Shown one piece after another: positions 7,734 through 12,438 of a stretch of DNA of 12,438 bases. The notes beneath the pieces were generated by a model. That model was given only the letters and a program-made list of their open reading frames with translations, did not search any database and was not told the DNA's origin. Source of the stretch: JABMRP01 sp964444795 (GTDB taxonomy: Bacteria; Planctomycetota; Planctomycetia; Pirellulales; Thermoguttaceae). Position numbers and translations under genes: made by a program. The first letter of the stretch is position 1, and every line of letters begins with the position of its first letter. The stretch lies in assembly GCA_964444795.1 (NCBI GenBank), contig CAYUIQ010000253.1:1-12438 (forward strand). Direction: 5' to 3'.

Positions 7734-7761
7734 CCCCTTTTTCACCCCCCCTTTTTCACCC
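7734..7761. repeat. Perfect 14-bp tandem duplication
   Basis: CCCCTTTTTCACCC occurs at 7734-7747 and again immediately at 7748-7761. It lies in the 86-bp gap between the 3' ends of the converging DUF1294 and PEP-CTERM genes. It may come from simple slippage or be a fragment of a dispersed intergenic repeat; copy number elsewhere in the genome cannot be seen here. I see no clear terminator hairpin in this convergent gap. Confidence 0.85.
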
Positions 7762-7780
7762 GGGGATTTGCAGGGAGACT

Positions 7781-8452
7781 TTAGTTGGCTCGATGTCGTC
7801 GCCGCCAAAGGGCGATCAATCCCATTCCTGATAGTCCCACGAGAAGGACGAGCGAAGAGGGCTCGGGGATAACATCAAGCTGCATCATCCTGTCGTAGTT
7901 CTTGTCGCTCCACTCGCCAGAGGCCGCGCTCCGGTACCACGATCCCTGAATACCCGTCATGGTGCTGCTGTCTGCTGACCAAGAGGGTGCAATATCGGCA
8001 AACGAAGTGCTTGTATACCCGGCAAAGATAGTCGTCCCCCCAACAATCGCTGGGGCACTTGTGATGTCAAACTCGTTCCACCAGGAGTACGAGGCTGCGT
8101 CAGTGGTAGGGCCATTCACATCATCTACATTCTGCGACCAGATCAACGAGCCTGGGCTACCGGCGTCATTCTCCCAGAGACAAACCGTGATGGGAGTAAT
8201 GGGCTGATCCGTGGACGTGTAGCTTATCCGGATTCTCAATTGATCAAGCTTGTATGTGGGGCTGCCCGTGGGCAACGTGAAACTGGAGGCCAATGCGTCC
8301 GCGGTGGAACTCCACGAGTGCCCGCCGTACGTCTCCGCAGGGTCATAGCTGTAGAGGGTGTCCGCTATCGCCGGGCATGAAACGCCAACGAACAAGACCC
8401 CGAGGAAGAGTTTTGCCAGTAGGGCCATCGGTACAAGTGCATCTCGTCTCAC
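7781..8452 (-). CDS. PEP-CTERM sorting-domain surface protein
   Basis: Exported protein, ~223 residues from the preferred GTG at 8452. Its N-terminus has a basic start ('VRRDALVP'), a hydrophobic core ('LLAKLFLGVLFVGV') and a cut site after 'AIA'. The body is Ser/Thr/Trp/Asp-rich and probably all beta ('YKLDQLRIRISYTS', 'TVCLWENDAGSPGSLIW'), like other planctomycete anchored proteins, with no catalytic motif. The last 30 residues hold the PEP-CTERM signal: 'PEP', a hydrophobic helix and 'WRRRHRAN', recognised by exosortase (family knowledge; none in this window). Start choice: AGAGG at 8464-8460 lies 7 nt before the GTG at 8452. Alternatives are GTG at 8479, longer, and ATG at 8428, which leaves a shorter signal peptide and has no visible SD. 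It is the only reverse-strand gene and looks monocistronic. Confidence 0.88.
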   Translation of the reverse strand: MRRDALVPMALLAKLFLGVLFVGVSCPAIADTLYSYDPAETYGGHSWSSTADALASSFTLPTGSPTYKLDQLRIRISYTSTDQPITPITVCLWENDAGSPGSLIWSQNVDDVNGPTTDAASYSWWNEFDITSAPAIVGGTTIFAGYTSTSFADIAPSWSADSSTMTGIQGSWYRSAASGEWSDKNYDRMMQLDVIPEPSSLVLLVGLSGMGLIALWRRRHRAN

Positions 8453-8531
8453 TGGGGAACCTCTCTCATGCTGCGACACACAGGTGCCTTAAACAGGTTG
8501 ACTCGTTCTGCTCATTCGTGCGGTAACTGCT

Positions 8532-8560
8532 ACTATACACTGAAACGTTCGTGCAGACAA
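8532..8560 (-). promoter_or_regulatory. Predicted sigma-70-type promoter of the PEP-CTERM gene
   Basis: On the reverse strand, TTGTCT (8560-8555) and TATAGT (8537-8532) are separated by exactly 17 nt, close to the TTGACA/TATAAT consensus. Transcription would begin near 8525, giving a 5' leader of about 70 nt before the GTG at 8452. No terminator or operator is evident. Planctomycete promoters are poorly defined, so this is a consensus match only. Confidence 0.45.
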
Positions 8561-8615
8561 CCAAATTCGGTGGTTTCCGAGGTGGTTATACCCCCCCAAG
8601 GAGAATGCCCCCAAG

Positions 8616-8663
8616 GGGAACGAAAGGTCAGGACTATTTACGCCCGACCTCTTTTTCGTTCTC
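8616..8663. repeat. Imperfect inverted repeat (hairpin)
   Basis: GGGAACGAAA at 8616-8625 pairs with TTTCGTTCTC at 8654-8663 (one G-T pair), and GGTC at 8626-8629 pairs with GACC at 8646-8649. A 4-nt bulge lies at 8650-8653 and the loop is 16 nt. That makes a 14-bp stem. There is no U-tract outside the stem on either strand, so it is not a standard terminator. Function unknown. Confidence 0.45.
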
Positions 8664-8886
8664 GGCCGGATGGTCTAGAAACTCCTCTTGGTCGTGGTCG
8701 GCGCCCAATTGACGGTTTCGAGGAAGTCGTGATGCTCTGCCCGCGATTCCCGTTGAAGAAGTCTGGCGCAGGGACGGAAAACGGGAGGTCGCTTACTGAC
8801 GTTTCGCCCATCCAATCGTACAGGGAAGAGAATAAGCTCGCCTTCTGCCTTGGGAAGCAACACACTCACCCCACTCTCCGGATATG

Positions 8887-8924
8887 GAGAGCCCCGCCGA
8901 AAGAAGGGTCCGCTTCGGCCTCTC
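8887..8924 (+). repeat. Bulged inverted repeat upstream of the UbiD gene
   Basis: GAGAG (8887-8891) and GCCGAA (8896-8901) pair with TTCGGC (8914-8919) and CTCTC (8920-8924). The stem has 11 bp, a CCCC bulge at 8892-8895 and a 12-nt loop. It ends 66 bp before the UbiD start. It could be a 5'-leader structure of that gene, but no transcription start is evident and no known riboswitch is recognised. Confidence 0.4.
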
Positions 8925-8990
8925 GAAAGCTTATCATACAGTTGGGCCGGCTGGGCAGCGTGACTTTCTCCGGGGACGATTCAGCAACCC

Positions 8991-10850
8991 ATGGGCTACA
9001 AAACACTCCGCCGGTGTGTCGACGACCTGGCGGCAAACGATCAGTTGGTGCGGATTGAGGAACCGATCGATCCGCATCTCGAAGCGGCCGAGATCCAGCG
9101 CCGCGTGTTCGCCGCCGGCGGGCCGGCGCTCTACTTCGCCCACGTCAAGGGCTGTCGCTTCCCGATGGTCGGCAATCTGTTCGGAACGATGGACCGGGTG
9201 CGGTTCTTATTTCGAGATTCGCTCGACGCGGTGCGCCGGCTGGTGGAATTGAAAGTCGATCCGGCCGACTTGTTGCGCCACCCGCGGTTGGTCATGAAGG
9301 CTCTGCGCTCGGTCTGGCATACCCGTCCGCGCAAGGTACGTAGCGGGCCGGTTCTCGATTGCCAGACGACGATCGATCAACTGCCGCAACTGAAATCGTG
9401 GCCCGACGACGGCGGTCCTTACATCACGCTGCCGCAGGTCTACACCGAAGATCCCAACGAGCCGGGATCGCTTCACTCAAACTTGGGCATGTATCGGGTG
9501 CAACTCGCCGGCGGCCGTTACGAAACGGCCAAGGAGGTCGGGCTGCATTACCAGATCCAGCGAGGCATCGCCGCCCACCATGCCGCGGCAATCGCCCGGG
9601 ATCGGAAACTGCCGGTCAACATCTTCGTCGGCGGGCCGCCGGCGATGACCGTCGCGGCCGTAATGCCCATGCCCGAGGGAACCACCGAGTTGGCCTTTGC
9701 CGGGGCGCTGGGGCGCCGCCGGGTGCCGATGATCCGCGGCGGCGAGCAATTGCCCATCCACGCCCAGGCCGATTTCTGCATCACCGGCTATCTCGATGCC
9801 AGCCGGCAATTGCCCGAGGGACCGTTCGGCGATCACCTGGGCTATTACAGTTTGGCCCACGACTTTCCGGTGATGCGTGTGCTGCGGGTGTATCACCGCA
9901 AGGACGCGATCTGGCCGTTTACCGTGGTCGGACGTCCACCGCAGGAAGACTCGATGTTCGGCCGGTTGATCCACGAGTTGGTCGGCCCGGCGATCCCCAA
10001 GACGATCCCGGGAGTTCGGGCCGTCCATGCGGTGGATGCGGCGGGCGTTCATCCGCTGCTGCTGGCCGTGGGCAGCGAACGCTACGTGCCCTACGAAGAC
10101 CGGTCGCGGCCCCGCGAGTTGCTCACCCTGGCCAATGCGTTGTTGGGTTACGGGCAGATGTCGCTGGCCAAGTATCTGTTGATCGCGGCCGGGGAAGACA
10201 ACCCCGAACTGGACGCCGACGACGTGCCCGAGTTCTTCCGCCATATTCTGGAACGGGTCGACTGGCGACGCGACTTGCACTTCCAAACCTGTACCACGAT
10301 CGACACGCTGGACTACAGCGGCGGGCAGCTCAACGAGGGCTCGAAGGTGGTCATCGCGGCGGCCGGTCCGGTGCAACGCATGTTGCCGGTGGCCATTGAT
10401 CGCCGTATCCAACTGCCCGAGAAGCTGGGGTTCGCCAACCCGCGCGTTCTCCTGCCGGGTATCCTCGTTGTCGAGGGGCCGGCATATCGGGCCAGTGCGG
10501 CCGAAGACGCGGCGCCACAAGACGATGCGGTGCGGCGTTTTTGCGGCTGCTATCGCCGTGACCACGCGATCAATGCGTTCCCGCTGATCGTGGTCGTCGA
10601 CGACGCGGAGTTTGCCGCCCGGGCGTTGGACAATTTCCTCTGGACGACTTTCACGCGAAGCGATCCCGCGTCGGACATCCACGGGATCGATCCGTTTCTA
10701 GCGCAGAAGCATTGGGGGTGCCACGGTTCGCTGGTGATCGACGCCCGGGCCAAACCGCATCATGCCCCGCCGTTGATAGAAGACGCGGCCGTGACCCGCC
10801 GTGTCGACGCCCTGGCCGCTGCGGGCGGTCCCTTGCATGGAGTGATCTGA
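8991..10850 (+). CDS. ubiD: UbiD family prenyl-FMN-dependent decarboxylase (long form)
   Basis: Reversible (de)carboxylase that uses prenylated FMN supplied by UbiX. In quinone synthesis it removes the carboxyl group of a polyprenylated aromatic acid. 619 residues, longer than E. coli UbiD (about 500); longer forms are common in other phyla. Motifs kept are 'NLGMYR' (Asn164, Arg169) and 'PEGPFGDHLGYYS' (Glu276, Asp281), matching the Arg-Glu-Glu/Asp catalytic set of the family. 'VGGPPA' at ~214-219 and 'KTIPGV' before the C-terminal half also fit. The enzyme therefore looks active. Planctomycetes mostly use menaquinone, so a menaquinone-pathway substrate is likelier than ubiquinone, but other aromatic acids are possible and the symbol marks the family only. 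The ATG at 8991 ('MGYKTLRRCVDDL') matches the usual family start, though its SD is weak. No ubiX is in the window. The next gene starts 4 bp after the stop. Confidence 0.93.
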   Translation: MGYKTLRRCVDDLAANDQLVRIEEPIDPHLEAAEIQRRVFAAGGPALYFAHVKGCRFPMVGNLFGTMDRVRFLFRDSLDAVRRLVELKVDPADLLRHPRLVMKALRSVWHTRPRKVRSGPVLDCQTTIDQLPQLKSWPDDGGPYITLPQVYTEDPNEPGSLHSNLGMYRVQLAGGRYETAKEVGLHYQIQRGIAAHHAAAIARDRKLPVNIFVGGPPAMTVAAVMPMPEGTTELAFAGALGRRRVPMIRGGEQLPIHAQADFCITGYLDASRQLPEGPFGDHLGYYSLAHDFPVMRVLRVYHRKDAIWPFTVVGRPPQEDSMFGRLIHELVGPAIPKTIPGVRAVHAVDAAGVHPLLLAVGSERYVPYEDRSRPRELLTLANALLGYGQMSLAKYLLIAAGEDNPELDADDVPEFFRHILERVDWRRDLHFQTCTTIDTLDYSGGQLNEGSKVVIAAAGPVQRMLPVAIDRRIQLPEKLGFANPRVLLPGILVVEGPAYRASAAEDAAPQDDAVRRFCGCYRRDHAINAFPLIVVVDDAEFAARALDNFLWTTFTRSDPASDIHGIDPFLAQKHWGCHGSLVIDARAKPHHAPPLIEDAAVTRRVDALAAAGGPLHGVI

Positions 10851-10854
10851 GCCA

Positions 10855-11754
10855 ATGCTGGCGATGCAGTTAACACCGGCCGCCGCCGAGACACTGTTCG
10901 TGCTCTGGATGGCCGTGTTGGGCGGGTCGTTCGGGAGCTTTCTCAACGTCGTCGTCTACCGGATTCCGGCGGGGATCAGTCTGGTGAAACCGGGGTCGCA
11001 CTGCCCGGCCTGCCGGCATCCGATCCGTCCGCGCGACAACATCCCGGTGCTCGGATGGCTGCTATTGCGAGGTCGCTGTCGCGACTGCGGCGCATGGATT
11101 TCGGCCCGGTATCCGGCGGTCGAAGCGCTTGCTGCGAGCTTGTTTGTCGCCCTGGGCGCGTTCTATTGCCTGACCGACGCGAGCCCCCTGCCTCTGCGGC
11201 CCGTCGCGACGCCCGACGGGCGGCAGTTGGTCGTGCCCGGCCTGGGTGAAATGGCGGCTCTCTGCGTTTTTCATCTCTTGCTGCTGCTCACTTTGCTGGC
11301 CGCGGCGTTGACCGAGTGGGACGGCAAGAAGGTTCCCTCGAAGCTGTTCCTTCCCGCGCTGATCGTGGCCCTGGCGGCACCGCTGGGATGGCCCTTGCTA
11401 CGTCCCGTGCCCGGCCTCGACAGCGTGATCGGGCCGGGAAGCGGATGGCTCGACGGCATCCTCGGCTTGGCCATGGGTGCCGCACTCGGGCTGGTTGCCT
11501 GGCGAGTCATGCCGGGGCAAAAGAGTCACGCGGCCAATCTGCTGGCCCCGGCGGCCGTGGGCTTGTTCCTCGGCTGGCAGGCGGCCGCCGTGCTGGGCGC
11601 GATCAGTCTTGTCGCTCACGGCACGACGATCTTGCTGCGGCGCAAAGTCCCGCCACTGAACCGTGTCCCCTATACGGCCTGGCTTGCGATGGCCACGCTG
11701 GGCTGGCTTTTCTTGTGGCAGAGGTTGATCGCGAGTTGGCCCGTGTTGGCGTAG
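10855..11754 (+). CDS. Prepilin peptidase-like (A24) membrane protein, apparently lacking catalytic aspartates
   Basis: Polytopic inner-membrane protein of 299 residues in the GspO/PilD family. Active members cut type IV pilin and type II secretion pseudopilin leaders and methylate the new N-terminus. The N-terminal domain is well kept: 'GSFGSFLNVVVYRIP' at ~24-38 and two cysteine pairs, Cys50/Cys53 and Cys75/Cys78. The protease half is odd. Where active enzymes have 'ID(x6)PD', this has 'TEWDGKKVPS', which puts Glu154 at the first catalytic Asp. Where they have 'GGGDVK', this has 'SHAANLLA' before the conserved 'GLFLGWQAA' (~236-244), so the second Asp is gone. It may be inactive or use other residues. 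The start overlaps no gene and lies 4 bp after the UbiD stop, with GGAG 12 nt upstream; ATG at 10864 is a possible alternative. Confidence 0.85.
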   Translation: MLAMQLTPAAAETLFVLWMAVLGGSFGSFLNVVVYRIPAGISLVKPGSHCPACRHPIRPRDNIPVLGWLLLRGRCRDCGAWISARYPAVEALAASLFVALGAFYCLTDASPLPLRPVATPDGRQLVVPGLGEMAALCVFHLLLLLTLLAAALTEWDGKKVPSKLFLPALIVALAAPLGWPLLRPVPGLDSVIGPGSGWLDGILGLAMGAALGLVAWRVMPGQKSHAANLLAPAAVGLFLGWQAAAVLGAISLVAHGTTILLRRKVPPLNRVPYTAWLAMATLGWLFLWQRLIASWPVLA

Positions 11755-11868
11755 CAGCTCATGAGGCTGGTAGTTAGTTCGTCAGAACGTGGATTAGACC
11801 GCAGGCACCCCAATGCGACAGTTATTCTCCGGTCGTCCCTAAACGATCCTCTCCCCCCGGAGCCCATC
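11755..11868 (+). promoter_or_regulatory. Intergenic gap with RBS of the last gene
   Basis: 114 bp between the prepilin-peptidase-like gene and the last gene. GGAG at 11859-11862 is a good Shine-Dalgarno sequence 6 nt before the ATG at 11869. It can pair with CTCC at 11851-11854 in a small 4-bp stem, which might weaken translation. No convincing promoter or terminator is visible. Confidence 0.4.
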
Positions 11869-12438
11869 ATGAAATTCTCCGCTATGTTACCAATCGCCGG
11901 CTTGACGTTGCTTCTGTTCATCACCACGGCCACGGCCGAGCCGGTCATGGAGACCCAGAGCTGGGACAACACCGACGAAGCGTTCGCCCGATTTGCCGAG
12001 CGGATCGAGTCGATGCACGGCCGAAACCTGCTGGCCCGACCTGCTGTCGCCGTCTACCGCGACGGGAAATTCGCCACCGGGCTCGGAGATCCGCTGGTCG
12101 ACGGCTACGCCGGAGAGCGGGCTGCGGAAGGCCGCGTGATGATCAACGGCCAGCCGACGGTCATCACGTTTTACCTGGGCGAGCCGAAAACGATCAAGCA
12201 GATCGGCGCGTTCACGTTCAACGGTGACATGCGGTCGAATCAGGATTTCGAGGTGCGCCTGGCCAACAACGCGAAGCGGCCGGGCAAGATGCCCAAATTC
12301 AGCAAGGAGCCGCAACTGACCACGGGGGACGTCATTCTGGGCAACGATCGGGGCGGCTTTCAGACCCGATTTGTCGACTCCGCCGGCGGCCCGCTGGTGC
12401 CGGAGAAAGCCGACTGGGTGCAACTGAGCATCTGGCGT
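11869..12438 (+). CDS. Secreted protein of unknown function, possible discoidin-like beta domain (3' partial)
   Basis: 190 codons are present and the frame is still open at the window edge. The start is supported by GGAG 6 nt upstream and by a clear signal peptide: 'MKFSAMLPIAGLTLLLF' followed by a cut after 'ATA' near residue 23. Residues ~30-60 form an acidic/basic helix-like stretch ('TDEAFARFAERIESMHG'). From ~75 a beta-rich segment ('TFYLGEPKTIKQIGAFTFNGD', shortened here to key words: LGEP, IKQIGAFTF, DFEVRLAN) resembles the galactose-binding/F5-8C (discoidin) fold seen in many planctomycete secreted proteins. That assignment is tentative because the domain is cut off. It is transcribed in the same direction as its upstream neighbours but 114 bp away, so it is probably a separate unit. 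No catalytic motif is visible in the part present. Confidence 0.85.
   Translation, partial: MKFSAMLPIAGLTLLLFITTATAEPVMETQSWDNTDEAFARFAERIESMHGRNLLARPAVAVYRDGKFATGLGDPLVDGYAGERAAEGRVMINGQPTVITFYLGEPKTIKQIGAFTFNGDMRSNQDFEVRLANNAKRPGKMPKFSKEPQLTTGDVILGNDRGGFQTRFVDSAGGPLVPEKADWVQLSIWR

Larger units (their letters stand above)
8480..8990. other. Intergenic region between divergent PEP-CTERM and UbiD genes
   Basis: About 510 bp with no gene I can support. It holds the reverse-strand promoter at 8532-8560, a 9-bp direct repeat CCCCCAAGG (8593-8601 and 8608-8616), and two hairpins listed separately. Open frames of 60-200 codons on both strands have no recognisable family, no good SD and overlap one another. 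By eye it is less GC-rich than the flanking UbiD gene. It may contain the UbiD promoter, but I do not see a convincing one. Confidence 0.6.

Noticed and set aside
8638..8869. Two overlapping reverse-strand frames of 64-75 codons, considered as a gene relic
   Set aside because: No family recognised, no SD and two competing frames. A decayed gene is possible but cannot be supported from sequence alone.
8468..9058. 196-codon forward frame upstream of and overlapping the UbiD start
   Set aside because: No recognisable family, no SD, Cys/Arg-rich composition typical of chance frames, and it overlaps the well-supported UbiD N-terminus.
9477..10682. 401-codon reverse-strand frame inside the UbiD gene
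   Set aside because: Shadow of a GC-rich gene; the forward frame carries the UbiD catalytic motifs.
11887..12423. 178-codon reverse-strand frame at the right edge
   Set aside because: Antisense to a forward gene that has an SD, a signal peptide and is open to the window end; composition is typical of a shadow frame.

Overview
The window looks like a scaffold from a planctomycete (Planctomycetota, probably a Pirellulales-type lineage), likely assembled from metagenomic data. The grounds are moderately high GC, a giant protein of WD40 blades with the 'FSPDGK...LWD' signature fused to planctomycete-style 24-residue leucine-rich repeats, a PEP-CTERM surface protein, a long-form UbiD and a 100-N scaffold gap. 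No rRNA, tRNA, CRISPR, transposase or phage gene was seen. The taxonomic call is inference.

Layout. (1) Positions 2-3694 (+): 3' part of a WD40-LRR gene whose beginning lies outside the window. (2) 3695-3818: a leader holding two overlapping, mutually exclusive inverted repeats and a strong Shine-Dalgarno sequence. (3) 3819-7694 (+): a tight run of three genes. These are a secreted caspase-like (metacaspase-type) peptidase with a DUF4384 domain and a long PET-type pentapeptide repeat stalk (interrupted by the gap), a secreted protein with a CsgG/FlgO-like N-terminal region, and a small DUF1294 membrane protein. (4) 7695-8990: by eye more AT-rich, with a reverse-strand PEP-CTERM gene, its probable promoter, a perfect 14-bp tandem duplication and about 500 bp of non-coding DNA with hairpins. 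(5) 8991-11754 (+): a UbiD-family decarboxylase and, 4 bp later, a prepilin-peptidase-like membrane protein that keeps its zinc-type cysteines but appears to lack both catalytic aspartates. (6) 11869-12438 (+): start of a secreted protein that runs off the window.

How the parts may work together. The most interesting segment is the WD40-LRR protein followed by the exported caspase-like protease and its secreted partner. WD40/LRR scaffolds and caspase-like proteases are recurrent partners in bacterial signalling and conflict proteins. Here the protease carries an export signal and a variable-looking repeat stalk, so an envelope or extracellular protease module is the simplest reading. A functional link to the WD40-LRR gene is only inferred from adjacency. 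UbiD needs prenylated FMN made by UbiX, and no ubiX is visible here; a role in quinone synthesis is family knowledge, not shown by this window. The pseudo-catalytic prepilin peptidase is the second notable oddity.
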